From NCBI RefSeq assembly GCF_000245755.1, contig NZ_JH601088.1, positions 869,335 through 933,334 on the forward strand: 64,000 bases of DNA, read 5' to 3'. Made by a program: the position numbers and the translations under genes. The notes beneath the pieces are model-generated. The model did not search any database. It saw only the letters and a program-made list of their open reading frames with translations, and was not told where the DNA came from. Shown here piece after piece: positions 27,970-37,361 of the stretch. The stretch's first letter is position 1, and every line of letters starts with the position of its first letter. Source of the stretch: Helcococcus kunzii ATCC 51366 (GTDB lineage: Bacteria > Bacillota > Clostridia > Tissierellales > Peptoniphilaceae).

Positions 27970-30571
27970 CTGTAATATCCTTAGCTTTATTTTTGAAACT
28001 GTTAATTAATTGCAATGCATCCATAGGAGTTAAATTATCAATATCAATTGATTTTAACTCTTTGATTATTAAATCTCTCTTGATTTCATTTTCATTATCT
28101 TCATTTACTGATGCAAAACTAAGTTGTTTGTTTTCTTCTAAAATATTTTTATCTAAACTACTTAGTATTACATTTGCTCTAAATAATATCTCATCTGGGA
28201 GTCCAGATAATTTTGCAACTTCAATCCCATAGGATCTATCTGTCTTTCCTCTAACTATTTTTCTAAGAAAAACAATATTATCTTTTTCTTCATAAATTTC
28301 AACCTTTAGATTTTCAACATTTTCCATACTATCTTCCAAATCTGTTAATTCATGATAATGGGTTGCAAATAAAGTTTTACAATTAATGTTTTTACTAATA
28401 TACTCAATTATTGACTTAGCAATACTATATCCATCATATGTGCTTGTTCCCCTACCCACTTCATCAAGGATAACAAAACTATTTTCTGTTGCATTTTTAA
28501 TGATATTGGACATTTCCTTCATTTCAACCATAAATGTCGAATCACCTTTAGCTAAATTATCAGAGGCACCTATTCTTGTAAAGATTGCATCTGATATAGA
28601 TATATCGCAGCTATCAGCAGGTACATAAGAACCAATTTGCGACATCAATACAATTAATGCAACTTGTCTCATATAGGTGGATTTACCCGCCATATTTGGC
28701 CCAGTAATAATTTGAATAGTTTTATTTTTTCTTCCAATCAATGTATCATTTGCAATAAATTGATTCTCATCCATTGTTTGCTCAACCACAGGATGTCTAC
28801 CTTTTGAAATTGAAATATAATTTTCACTATTAAAAATAGGTCTACAATAATTATTTTTTAATGCAACTCTAGCAAAAGAATTAAGAGCATCTATTGTAGC
28901 TATAATATCTGTACTTTCCTTAATTCGTGTAGAGTTATGCGCAACAGTTTCTCGTATTTCATTAAATAATTGATATTCTAAATCCATGGTTTCGTTACTA
29001 CTACTTAAAATCATATCAGCGATTTCATTTAATTCATCAGTAATAAACCTTTCTGAATTTTTCAGTGTTTGTCTTCTAATATAGTTATCAGGAGCTTTAT
29101 CGCGGTAAGAACTTGTCAATTCAATAAAATAACCGACATTTTTATTAAAACTGACTTTTAATTTAGGAATGCCAGTCCTTTCTCTTTCAGATTTTTCATA
29201 TTCAATTAATTTTTTGTTGCCAATTATAGAAGAAGCCCTTAAATCATCTAACTCCTTATTATAACCTTCTTTTATTAAATTTCCTTCTGTTATATTTTGA
29301 TCTACATCTTCTCTAATAGATTTTTCAATTAAATCATGTAAATCTTTTAATGCATCAAATCTTTCCCCTATTTTAGAAAAATGTTTATTGTTAGTATTTA
29401 ACAATAAATCCTTAAATAATGGAAGTTTAGAAATTGAATTTCTAAAATTAAGTAAATCTCTACCATTTGCATTTTGATAAGAAACCTTACTTAGTATTCT
29501 CTCTAAATCATATATTTCATCTAAGATATCTGATATTTGACTTGATAAATCTGTATTTTGTACTAAAAAGTCAACACATTCAAGTCTTTCATTAATCTTA
29601 TTTTTATCAAGTAGAGGAAATTCTAGCCAAGAGTTAATCTTTCTAGATCCCATTGGTGTATTTGCATTATCCAATACATTCAGCAATGTATTTGTTTTTG
29701 TATTATCATATAGATTTTTGTGAATCTCTAAATTTTGTCTAGTACTAGCATCAATTTTTACAAAATTGTTATTTTCAATATATTTTAATTCGTCAATGTG
29801 ATTTAAATCATTTTCAACAAATAGATAGACATAGTCTAATAGAATTGAGCTAGATAAAATTGAAAAATATTTATCCTTGAAAATACTATTATTGAATCGT
29901 CTAATTTTTCTTTTTATATTATTTCTTTCAATTTTTATATCATTATATTTTTCATCAATTAATGTTAAATATATATTATTTTGTTCAATATGGTTGTTCA
30001 AGCCTTTTAATTCAATTTTATTATTTGTGACAATTTCTTTTGGGCTTACTTTAGAAATAAAGTCCAAAATATCCCTTTCGATATTGGTGGAATTTAAGAT
30101 TTCTGTCGTATTAAATTCTCCTGTTGATATATCAATATATGATATTCCTGTAGAATTTTTATCTATATAAATACTTAAAAGGAAATTATTGTCAGCATTT
30201 TTCCCATCTAAATCAATTTGCATACCTGGGGAAATAATTTTAACGACTGATCTTTTTACTATCCCCTTTGCTTGGCTTGGATCTTCTACTTGTTCTACAA
30301 TTGCTACTTTGTACCCCTTAGATACTAATCTATTTATATAAGAATTTGCAGAATGATGAGGTATACCACACATAGGTGCTTTTTCATCAAGACCACATTC
30401 CCTACCTGTTAGTACTAATTCCAATTCTTTAGAAGCAATTTTTGCATCATCAAAAAACATTTCATAAAAATCACCCAATCTGTAGAACAGTATTTTATCC
30501 ATATTCTGTTGTTTAATTTTCATATATTGTTGCATCATCGGTGTTAATTTATTTATGTCTATTGATTTCAT
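27962..30571 (-). CDS. mutS: DNA mismatch repair protein MutS
   Basis: Mismatch-recognition ATPase, 869 residues, normal length for MutS1. The N-terminal mismatch domain contains LGDFYEMFFDDA, with the Phe-x-Glu wedge. Connector, core and clamp domains follow, then the ATPase with Walker A GPNMAGKSTYM (about 630), ILDEVGRGTSTYDG (about 705) and the ATHYHELTDL segment. A short helix-turn-helix region at the C-terminus ends before mutL, which it overlaps. A DMT exporter gene lies 7 bases upstream in the same direction, so the unit is exporter-mutS-mutL-miaA. Confidence 0.97.
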   Translation of the reverse strand: MKSIDINKLTPMMQQYMKIKQQNMDKILFYRLGDFYEMFFDDAKIASKELELVLTGRECGLDEKAPMCGIPHHSANSYINRLVSKGYKVAIVEQVEDPSQAKGIVKRSVVKIISPGMQIDLDGKNADNNFLLSIYIDKNSTGISYIDISTGEFNTTEILNSTNIERDILDFISKVSPKEIVTNNKIELKGLNNHIEQNNIYLTLIDEKYNDIKIERNNIKRKIRRFNNSIFKDKYFSILSSSILLDYVYLFVENDLNHIDELKYIENNNFVKIDASTRQNLEIHKNLYDNTKTNTLLNVLDNANTPMGSRKINSWLEFPLLDKNKINERLECVDFLVQNTDLSSQISDILDEIYDLERILSKVSYQNANGRDLLNFRNSISKLPLFKDLLLNTNNKHFSKIGERFDALKDLHDLIEKSIREDVDQNITEGNLIKEGYNKELDDLRASSIIGNKKLIEYEKSERERTGIPKLKVSFNKNVGYFIELTSSYRDKAPDNYIRRQTLKNSERFITDELNEIADMILSSSNETMDLEYQLFNEIRETVAHNSTRIKESTDIIATIDALNSFARVALKNNYCRPIFNSENYISISKGRHPVVEQTMDENQFIANDTLIGRKNKTIQIITGPNMAGKSTYMRQVALIVLMSQIGSYVPADSCDISISDAIFTRIGASDNLAKGDSTFMVEMKEMSNIIKNATENSFVILDEVGRGTSTYDGYSIAKSIIEYISKNINCKTLFATHYHELTDLEDSMENVENLKVEIYEEKDNIVFLRKIVRGKTDRSYGIEVAKLSGLPDEILFRANVILSSLDKNILEENKQLSFASVNEDNENEIKRDLIIKELKSIDIDNLTPMDALQLINSFKNKAKDITDD

Positions 30572-30578
30572 AAAATAC

Positions 30579-31502
30579 CTACTTTTTTTCTATCAATGTT
30601 TTATTTCTATTAATTATTATAATACCTAAAATTACAAATACCAACCCGATAAGTATTGAAAAACTTAAATTTTCTCCTAACACAATTGCACTTAAAAATG
30701 TACCGAAAAATGGAATAAATAATCTTAAGAATGCTATTTCACTTGCTTTATATTGTTTTAATATAAAATACCAAAGCGTAAATGCAATTGAAGAAATAAG
30801 TGAAGCGTAAATTATCAATATTACTGATTTTGGTGTGAATACTAAATTAGTTGGCATACCAAAATACCCTATTATTATCAAAAATATTGATCCAAATAAA
30901 AATTGTGATGAAGAAACGACAAACGGAGAAACTTTATTTAAGTATTTTTTTACATAAATTGTCCCCATTGCATTTAATATAGAATTTATTAACATAAATC
31001 CTTCACCAGTTAATGTAAAAATTAGATTAAATTCTTTGTCAATATTTGTTATTATTACTCCTAAAATACCTAATATAATAGCAATAAATTTATATCGATT
31101 AAATCTTTCATCTTGTAAAAAATAATGTGAAAAAATAACTACTAAAAATGTAGATAAAGAAGTAATTAATGCAGACTTCATACCTGAAGTGTTTCCAGTA
31201 CCTATATAGAAAAATAGATAACCAAAAGTTGTAACTATTAGTGATAAAACCAATAGTTTCCAAAATTTTATCTTAAATTCTATTTTACTTTTATTATCAA
31301 ATATAAGCATTAAAATAAAAACAATTACACCAGCTAGAAAAAATCTTAAGCCAGCAACAAATATCATAGAGAAATAATCACCTTTACCAATATTAAGTTC
31401 TCCATAAGTAAGTTTAATTGTTGGGAATGCTGAACCCCATAAAAACATACAAAAAATTGATATTAAATATGCTATGGGCTTCTTCTTTAGTATATTTGAC
31501 AT
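30579..31502 (-). CDS. EamA/DMT family transporter
   Basis: 307 residues with about ten hydrophobic helices in two EamA repeats (about 10-145 and 160-300), the RhaT/YdcZ-like drug/metabolite exporter fold. The first helix has the typical MFLWGSAFPTIK; the second half ends with a GLVFVILGIIIINR helix. The substrate is not readable. AAGGAGAT precedes the ATG. It is the first gene of the mutS-mutL-miaA run and is separated from the S1 gene by a strong palindromic terminator. Confidence 0.88.
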   Translation of the reverse strand: MSNILKKKPIAYLISIFCMFLWGSAFPTIKLTYGELNIGKGDYFSMIFVAGLRFFLAGVIVFILMLIFDNKSKIEFKIKFWKLLVLSLIVTTFGYLFFYIGTGNTSGMKSALITSLSTFLVVIFSHYFLQDERFNRYKFIAIILGILGVIITNIDKEFNLIFTLTGEGFMLINSILNAMGTIYVKKYLNKVSPFVVSSSQFLFGSIFLIIIGYFGMPTNLVFTPKSVILIIYASLISSIAFTLWYFILKQYKASEIAFLRLFIPFFGTFLSAIVLGENLSFSILIGLVFVILGIIIINRNKTLIEKK

Positions 31503-31530
31503 TAATTATCTCCTTAATTTTTCTATAAAT

Positions 31531-31586
31531 TAAAAAAAAGCTGCTATAAAACAACCATCGTTAGTTATTTTGCAACAGCCCCTTTT
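31531..31586 (-). terminator. Palindromic element acting as terminator of the S1 gene
   Basis: On the - strand GGGGCTGTTGCAAAATAAC (31582-31564) pairs with GTTGTTTTATAGCAGC (31555-31540), then eight T; on the + strand it also ends in a T-run. Arms share the core CTGTTGCAAAATAAC with the element at 17231-17274. It lies in the 100 bases between the S1 gene and the DMT exporter. Confidence 0.8.
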
Positions 31587-31602
31587 TTACAATTCTAATA
31601 AA

Positions 31603-32811
31603 TTAGTCTTCTAAATTTAATTCATCTAGTAAGTCACCAATATTTGATCCAAAAGTATTTTCTTCTTCTACTTTAGGTGTATTTTTTACATTGTTATTTT
31701 TTCTTGGTGCTTGTTTCTTTTCAGAATTAACTTTGTTTTCTTTTTCAGTTTGTTTTGGTTCCATTAAAGCTCTTTTACTTAAAGAAATTCTTTGATTTTC
31801 TTCATCGATTTCAAGAATTTTAACTTCCATTTTGTCACCAACGTTTAATACGTCAGATGGTTTTTCAACATGTTCAGTGCTGATTTGTGACACATGTACT
31901 AGACCTTCTACGCCTTCTTTTAATTTTAAGAATGCACCAAAGTCTAATAAGTTAACAACTTCACCTTCAACAACATCTCCAACTTTATGATTGTTTAAGA
32001 AAACATCAAATGGTTTTTCTGTTAATTGTTTCAATCCTAGAGAAACTCTGTTCTTTTCTCTATTTGCTTTTAAGATTTTAACTTCTACTTCTTGTCCAAC
32101 TTCTAATGCATCAGAAGGCTTTTCAATTCTATCCCATGAAATATCTGAGATATGAATTAATCCGTCAACACCACCCAAGTCTACAAATGCTCCAAAGTCA
32201 ACCATTCTTACAACTTTACCAGTTACAATTGCATCAGGGATAAGTGTTTCCCATACAGTGTCAAGTTTTTCTTCTTGTAGAGCTCTGCTTGATAAAACAA
32301 CTCTCTTTTTCTTTTCATCTATATTGATTACTTTTGTATCTAATTCTTTACCAATATATTGATCAAAATTCTTTACGAAATAAGTTGTAATTTGTGAAGC
32401 TGGTATAAAACCATTGATTCCCATAACTTTAACAACTAAACCACCGGAATTTGAACCTTTTACAGAAGATTTTACAACTTCTCCATTTTCATAGGCATCC
32501 ATTAATTTCTTCCAGTTTTTTAGTCCTTCAACTCTACTTGTTGATAAAGAAACATTTCCTTCTCCATCATCTAGTTTAATAACATACACATCAATTTCAT
32601 CACCGATTGTGAATGCTTTTAATGGGTCTGCAGCTTCTTCTTCAGACATTTCATCTGTCTTAATGATACCATCTGCACGATATTTAATATCAACAAAAAC
32701 TTCATCTTCTTTTACGTTGATAACAATACCCTTAACAATATCTTTAGGGTAAATTTTTACCATGCTTTCTTCAACTTGTTCCATAAATTCTTCATTACTA
32801 ATATTATCCAT
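31603..32811 (-). CDS. S1 RNA-binding domain protein (ribosomal protein S1 homolog)
   Basis: 402 residues containing four S1 repeats (about 20-85, 100-165, 185-255 and 272-342; for example GAFVDLGGVDGLIHISDISW and GAFLKLKEGVEGLVHVSQIS) and a charged Lys/Asn-rich tail. It is the rpsA-type protein of clostridia, helping mRNA binding on the 30S subunit. In relatives this gene is often fused to or preceded by ispH; here it stands without ispH, directly after plsC. AGGAGG lies 11 bases before the ATG, a long spacing. The leader also holds the palindromes TATGCATGCATA (32832-32843) and ATAGTGTACTAT (32841-32852). Confidence 0.9.
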   Translation of the reverse strand: MDNISNEEFMEQVEESMVKIYPKDIVKGIVINVKEDEVFVDIKYRADGIIKTDEMSEEEAADPLKAFTIGDEIDVYVIKLDDGEGNVSLSTSRVEGLKNWKKLMDAYENGEVVKSSVKGSNSGGLVVKVMGINGFIPASQITTYFVKNFDQYIGKELDTKVINIDEKKKRVVLSSRALQEEKLDTVWETLIPDAIVTGKVVRMVDFGAFVDLGGVDGLIHISDISWDRIEKPSDALEVGQEVEVKILKANREKNRVSLGLKQLTEKPFDVFLNNHKVGDVVEGEVVNLLDFGAFLKLKEGVEGLVHVSQISTEHVEKPSDVLNVGDKMEVKILEIDEENQRISLSKRALMEPKQTEKENKVNSEKKQAPRKNNNVKNTPKVEEENTFGSNIGDLLDELNLED

Positions 32812-32926
32812 TTACTTGACTTCCTCCTAAATATGCATGCATAGTGTACTATACATTTGATTCTATTTTATATTAAAAATAAAAAATTTGCAAAATATAT
32901 TTAACATTTTACAAATTTTTTTACTG

Positions 32927-32949
32927 AAAATCTAATCTTTAGATTTTTT
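32927..32949. terminator. Small hairpin after plsC
   Basis: AAAATCTAA (32927-32935) and TTAGATTTT (32939-32947) are perfect 9-base complements with a 3-base loop. On the + strand T-run 32944-32949 follows; on the - strand, the direction of plsC, only TTTT follows, so efficiency for plsC is doubtful. Confidence 0.45.
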
Positions 32950-32960
32950 GTTACTTTTTT

Positions 32961-33542
32961 TTAACTATTATAGATTCTATTATATATTTCATCTACAATT
33001 TTTTCATATTGTTCTTTTTTATTTGAAATACTTTTAAAATCTTCTATCTTAATAATGTCTTTATATACTATTTCTACTTTACCAAATAATTTATAATCAC
33101 CTTTAATTTCTAAAGGCAAAATATCAGAATTTGTTCTTGTAGCAATCATTGCTATACCATCATTAAAGTTTTCACGCTTAATATCTTCAGGGCGTTTTAT
33201 TCTCGTCCCTTCAGGAAATATTCCTAGGATTTTACCTTCTTTTAATCTAGACATTGCTGTTCTTATTGATTCAATATCACTATTTCCTCTATCGACAGGA
33301 AAAGCATATAATTTCCTTAACAAAGCTGCAAAAAAATTATTTTTAAATAATTCTTTTTTCGCCATGAAATTTACTTTTTCATCTACAACTAGTGCAACCA
33401 TCAAAGGATCTAGATTAGACTTATGATTTGCACAAATTATTAAATTTTTGTTTGGAATATTTGCCGGTTTATTTTTTACCCTAAATAAATTAATTAATTT
33501 AAATATAGGATACAGTATTATCTTTGCAATATTATATAACAT
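32961..33542 (-). CDS. plsC: 1-acyl-sn-glycerol-3-phosphate acyltransferase
   Basis: Adds the second acyl chain to lysophosphatidic acid in membrane lipid synthesis. 193 residues with the acyltransferase motifs in order: block I NHKSNLDP (His-x4-Asp, about 39-46), PVDRGN (about 77), and FPEGTRIKR (about 102). An N-terminal hydrophobic stretch suits membrane association. It overlaps cmk by 11 bases and is part of the rluB-cmk-plsC run. Confidence 0.93.
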   Translation of the reverse strand: MLYNIAKIILYPIFKLINLFRVKNKPANIPNKNLIICANHKSNLDPLMVALVVDEKVNFMAKKELFKNNFFAALLRKLYAFPVDRGNSDIESIRTAMSRLKEGKILGIFPEGTRIKRPEDIKRENFNDGIAMIATRTNSDILPLEIKGDYKLFGKVEIVYKDIIKIEDFKSISNKKEQYEKIVDEIYNRIYNS

Positions 33543-34188
33543 TTTTATTCTCCAGATGTTTAATCATCAAATCAACAACTTCTTTAATTGTTAAATCTGA
33601 ACTATCAATCAATATTGCATCTTCTGCTTTTACTAAAGGAGTAATTTCTCGATTACTATCAAAATCGTCTCTTCTCTTTATATCCTCAAGTATAGCTTCA
33701 AAGCTCATATTATTTTGTTCTTTTTCATCGTTCATTCTTCTTTTTGCTCTTATCTCAGGAGAAGCTGTTAAATAAAACTTTATATCTGCGTCTTTTAAAA
33801 CAAAGCTTCCTATATCTCTACCATCAAGAATGATATTTGATTTTTTTGCGATTTTTCTTTGCATGGCAACCAAATTTTCTCTAACTTTTTTATAACTTGA
33901 TACCATAGAAACATTTTTTGTAACTATTTCACTTCTAATTTCTTTAGTAATATTTTTATCATTTAAATAAAACATTCCATTTTTAATATCTAGATTAATT
34001 TTACTCATGTTATTAATTACTTCTTCTTCATTATTTACATCTATGCCATTTAAAAGATAAAAATATGTATAAGAGCGATACATTGCACCAGTATCAAGAT
34101 AGTTAAATCTAATTTTGTCTGCTAATATTTTTGAAATTGTACTTTTCCCCGAACCAGATGGTCCATCAATTGCGATTGATTTGTACAT
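33532..34188 (-). CDS. cmk: Cytidylate kinase
   Basis: Phosphorylates CMP and dCMP. 218 residues with P-loop GPSGSGKSTISK (8-19), the CMP-specific NMP-binding insert, and the landmarks YLDTGAMYRS and ILDGRDIGSFVL. Standard bacterial length. It starts 9 bases after the rluB-type gene and overlaps plsC. Confidence 0.96.
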   Translation of the reverse strand: MYKSIAIDGPSGSGKSTISKILADKIRFNYLDTGAMYRSYTYFYLLNGIDVNNEEEVINNMSKINLDIKNGMFYLNDKNITKEIRSEIVTKNVSMVSSYKKVRENLVAMQRKIAKKSNIILDGRDIGSFVLKDADIKFYLTASPEIRAKRRMNDEKEQNNMSFEAILEDIKRRDDFDSNREITPLVKAEDAILIDSSDLTIKEVVDLMIKHLENKNVI

Positions 34189-34197
34189 TGTATCTCC

Positions 34198-34893
34198 TTA
34201 AAGTTGTTTTATATAGTTTAATTCATTATTTGTTAAATGTCTATATTTACCTATTTCTAGTTTAGACATATTAATTTTACCAATTGAAATCCTATTTAAG
34301 TCTATTACATTATATCCTAATGCCGCAAACATCCTTCTCACTTGTCTGTTTTTTCCTTCGGAAATTTCAATTTGTATTTTTTTATTTCTTAAAATTTTAA
34401 CTTTTGATTTTGTTGTGATATATCCACCAATATCAATACCTGATTCAAGCTTGTATTTATCTTCTTTTCTAAAATCACGGTCAATCTCAACTATATATCT
34501 CTTGAAAATTTCATTTCTAGGATGAATAATCTTATTATATATATCACCGTCATTAGTAATTAGAATAAGTCCCCTACTATCTTTATCTAATCTTCCAATA
34601 GAAAATAATTTTGTGTCTATATCAATTAAATCAAAAATTATTTTATCATCGTGTTTCTTTGAATTTGTACAAGCGTAGTCAATAGGCTTATTTAACATTA
34701 AATAATATTTTTTATTAACTGGTTTAACTATTTTGTTTTTGTATTTCACGATATCATTATTTTTAACTTGATATGCTAAATCAGTCATAATCTCACCATT
34801 AACACTTATTTCACCATCTAATATTAATTTTTCTGATTTTCTTCTTGATGCAATTCCAGCATCAGCAAGAAATTTATTGATTCTCACTGTCAT
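34198..34893 (-). CDS. rluB: Pseudouridine synthase, RsuA/RluB family
   Basis: Converts a specific uridine of 23S (or 16S) rRNA to pseudouridine. 231 residues: an S4 RNA-binding domain at the N-terminus (RINKFLADAGIASRRKSEKLI) and a catalytic domain with GRLDKDSRGLILITNDG (catalytic Asp, about 101) and the KNRQVRRMF motif. Position between scpB and cmk, common in Firmicutes, favours RluB. Its start overlaps the scpB end by 20 bases. Confidence 0.9.
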   Translation of the reverse strand: MTVRINKFLADAGIASRRKSEKLILDGEISVNGEIMTDLAYQVKNNDIVKYKNKIVKPVNKKYYLMLNKPIDYACTNSKKHDDKIIFDLIDIDTKLFSIGRLDKDSRGLILITNDGDIYNKIIHPRNEIFKRYIVEIDRDFRKEDKYKLESGIDIGGYITTKSKVKILRNKKIQIEISEGKNRQVRRMFAALGYNVIDLNRISIGKINMSKLEIGKYRHLTNNELNYIKQL

Positions 34894-35428
34894 AACTCTC
34901 TAAAATACTTTCAATTTTTTCAATATCTTTTATCTCTGGTAAATCTTTAAGACTAGAAAGATTAAATGAACTTAAAAATTCTATTGTTGTGCCATATAAT
35001 ATTGGTTTACCAATAGAATCCAATCTTCCTACTTCCTCTATTAATCCCTTTGCTTTTAATGTATCAATAGAGCTATATGATTTTACACCTCTTATATTGT
35101 CAATTTCGACCCTTGTTACAGGTTGCTTATATGCAATAATAGCCAGCACTTCCATAGCAGAATTAGATATTTTTCTATTTGATTGTTTAACTAATTTCTT
35201 TAGATAAACATCATGATCAGGTCTAGTAGACATTTGAAAATAATCATCATGTTGATTGATAATAATTCCTCTTCTGAAATGTTCAGACTCTGCCATCAAT
35301 TCATTTAGTAACTCTCTTGTTGTTTTTTTATCCTGTTCAATAATTGACATTATCTCATCAATATGTATTGGTTCAGCCCATACAAACAATAAAGATTCAA
35401 TTATTGATTTTAACTCTCTTTTATTCAT
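34874..35428 (-). CDS. scpB: Segregation and condensation protein B
   Basis: Winged-helix partner of the SMC condensin with ScpA. 184 residues from the ATG at 35428 (MNKRELKSIIES), chosen because GAGGCG lies just before it and the site falls after the scpA stop; a longer frame to 35461 would overlap scpA. The segment SNRKISNSAMEVLAIIAYKQPVTRVEI is typical. Order scpA-scpB-rluB is conserved in Firmicutes. Confidence 0.93.
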   Translation of the reverse strand: MNKRELKSIIESLLFVWAEPIHIDEIMSIIEQDKKTTRELLNELMAESEHFRRGIIINQHDDYFQMSTRPDHDVYLKKLVKQSNRKISNSAMEVLAIIAYKQPVTRVEIDNIRGVKSYSSIDTLKAKGLIEEVGRLDSIGKPILYGTTIEFLSSFNLSSLKDLPEIKDIEKIESILESYDSENQ

Positions 35429-35438
35429 ATCGCCTCTA

Positions 35439-36185
35439 CTATTCTTCACTTTCCAATACATTTTCTAAATTATTATTTATTTCAACTATTATTTCATCCG
35501 TTTCCGAATCTTGTGAAATAAATAGATTTTTTGTTTTAGATAATTCTAAAATGGATAAAAATATAACTATTGCTTCAGACTTTGTTTTAACTTTTTGTAA
35601 GAGTTTTGTTATACTAATAATTTTTTCTTTAATTAGTCTAAGTTTTATTTTAGAATTATATTTTTCAAGAGAATATTCTTCTCTATCCATAATTTCGTCA
35701 ACTTCAAAAACATCATCTTTTAATAGTATTTCTATAAGATCTTCAAAAGAATGCTTCAATTTAGAAATATCGTATTCAATATTATCAGAATTTTCTTTGT
35801 ATTTTGACAAATCATCTTGAAGTTTTGTGTGTTTTAAGCTACCTTCTTCAAATAATTCATTAAATTGAGGAATCACTGACTTAATTTTTTTATATTCTAT
35901 AAGTCTTCTTAAAAGTTCATCTTCTGATATTATATCTTCATCTTCATCATCAGACTCAAGAGTATCTTTTATTAAAGAAATAGTCTTTAGATATAACAAT
36001 TGAGTAGCTATTAAGATAAAGTCTGCAGTTTCATCTGAAGGTATGTCCAACTCATTTAGAGATTTAATATATTTATTTGTGATATCAGATAATTTTATCT
36101 CATAAATATCATATTTAGACTTTTTTATTAGATCTAATAATAAGTCAAACGGTCCAAAAAATTCACCTGTAGATACATTTATCAT
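35439..36185 (-). CDS. scpA: Segregation and condensation protein A
   Basis: Kleisin that bridges the SMC heads. 248 residues, all typical: N-terminal FFGPFDLLLDLIKKSKYDIYEI, a long acidic helical middle, and a C-terminal winged helix (VIFLSILELSKTKNLFISQ). Ends 10 bases before the scpB start. Preceded by the M50 protease gene by 8 bases, so they share a transcript. Confidence 0.94.
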   Translation of the reverse strand: MINVSTGEFFGPFDLLLDLIKKSKYDIYEIKLSDITNKYIKSLNELDIPSDETADFILIATQLLYLKTISLIKDTLESDDEDEDIISEDELLRRLIEYKKIKSVIPQFNELFEEGSLKHTKLQDDLSKYKENSDNIEYDISKLKHSFEDLIEILLKDDVFEVDEIMDREEYSLEKYNSKIKLRLIKEKIISITKLLQKVKTKSEAIVIFLSILELSKTKNLFISQDSETDEIIVEINNNLENVLESEE

Positions 36186-36193
36186 TTTTACCT

Positions 36194-36814
36194 CTAATAA
36201 ATTAAATTGAAAACAATATTAACCATAAATTCATACACCGAAGATATTATTCTTGATAGGAATGTATTTCTTGTTAATGAGAAAAATATTATCAATAAGA
36301 TAAATGAATATTTTTCATACTTGAACATAAAGTTTTGATACTTATCCGGTAATAAACTTGCAATTATCCTACTTCCATCTAATGGTGGAATAGGAATCAA
36401 ATTAAATACAGCAAATGAAATACCAAATATAATTATTTTCTCTATTATTAATCTTAGGGATAAAACTAAATAAATCCCATGAGTACTTAGGTAGAAATAT
36501 ACAAGCATGAAAATAAAAGCTGTAAAAATATTTACAACTATTCCTGCTATAGAAACTGTAAATAATCCTAAACCTCTATTTCTAAACTTGTTTGGATTAA
36601 TTGGGACAGGATTAGCCCATCCAAATCTAAAAACTATTAAAAATAGAGTACCATATAAATCTAAATGTTTTAATGGATTTAATGACAGTCTCCCACTATT
36701 TTTAGCTGTATCATCGCCATTCCAAAGTGCTACAACCCCATGAGCTACTTCATGTGTAACTAGTACAAATAGTAACGCGATAGCCGTTGTTAATATATCT
36801 AATATTTGAGACAT
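36194..36814 (-). CDS. Site-2 protease family (M50) membrane metalloprotease
   Basis: 206 residues with about five membrane helices. The zinc motif HEVAH (about 21-25) and the third-ligand motif NLIPIPPLDGSRI (about 138) are present; there is no PDZ or CBS domain, so this is the compact YwhC/FkpB-like group often found beside scpA rather than RseP. Substrate unknown. It starts 1 base after the Nudix stop region. Confidence 0.9.
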   Translation of the reverse strand: MSQILDILTTAIALLFVLVTHEVAHGVVALWNGDDTAKNSGRLSLNPLKHLDLYGTLFLIVFRFGWANPVPINPNKFRNRGLGLFTVSIAGIVVNIFTAFIFMLVYFYLSTHGIYLVLSLRLIIEKIIIFGISFAVFNLIPIPPLDGSRIIASLLPDKYQNFMFKYEKYSFILLIIFFSLTRNTFLSRIISSVYEFMVNIVFNLIY

Positions 36815-36815
36815 A

Positions 36816-37361
36816 TTACTTTCCTAATTCTCTTGCAGCATAAAGAATACCTATTATACTTTTTGCATCAACAATTTCAAAATTTTCTACCATCTCGATA
36901 GCTTTTTTAAGAGGAACCTTAAATGCTATTAATTCTTCAGTATCATCTAATTCAAGTTTATTTTCTTCTAAATCTCTTGCTAAAAATATAGAGAAAATTT
37001 CATCAGTAAAACCTGGTGAAGCATAAGCTTCCGTTAATAAAGTCATACTTCCAGGTTTCATACCAATTTCTTCTTGTGCTTCTCTAATAGCAGCATCAGT
37101 AACATTTTCCCCACTATCAACAAGACCTGCTGGTATTTCATATATTATCTTTTCTATTGCTTTTCTAAATTGTTTAACTAAATATATTTCATTATCTTCA
37201 GTTATTGCAACAATACCTACACCTCTAGAATGTTCTACAATTTCTCTCTTTGCATAACTTCTGTTAAATAATTCTACAGTATCAACTTTAACTTTTATTA
37301 TCTTACCTTCGTAAATCTTTTCCGATTTTATAGTTTCTTCGATATGTAAATTGTCAGTCAT
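36816..37361 (-). CDS. Nudix hydrolase, ADP-ribose pyrophosphatase type
   Basis: Hydrolyses nucleoside-diphosphate-linked compounds, most likely ADP-ribose. 181 residues. The Nudix box is complete: GLVDSGENVTDAAIREAQEE followed by IGM (about 82-104). The layout (IKVKVDTVELFNRSYAKREIVEH then EIYLVKQFRKAIEK) matches the NudF/YqkG group. Adjacent to recN with abutting stop and start, so it is co-transcribed. Confidence 0.9.
   Translation of the reverse strand: MTDNLHIEETIKSEKIYEGKIIKVKVDTVELFNRSYAKREIVEHSRGVGIVAITEDNEIYLVKQFRKAIEKIIYEIPAGLVDSGENVTDAAIREAQEEIGMKPGSMTLLTEAYASPGFTDEIFSIFLARDLEENKLELDDTEELIAFKVPLKKAIEMVENFEIVDAKSIIGILYAARELGK

Noticed and set aside
35344..35820. 158-residue + strand open frame
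   Set aside because: Fully antisense to scpA/scpB, Ser/Ile-rich shadow translation, no ribosome site.
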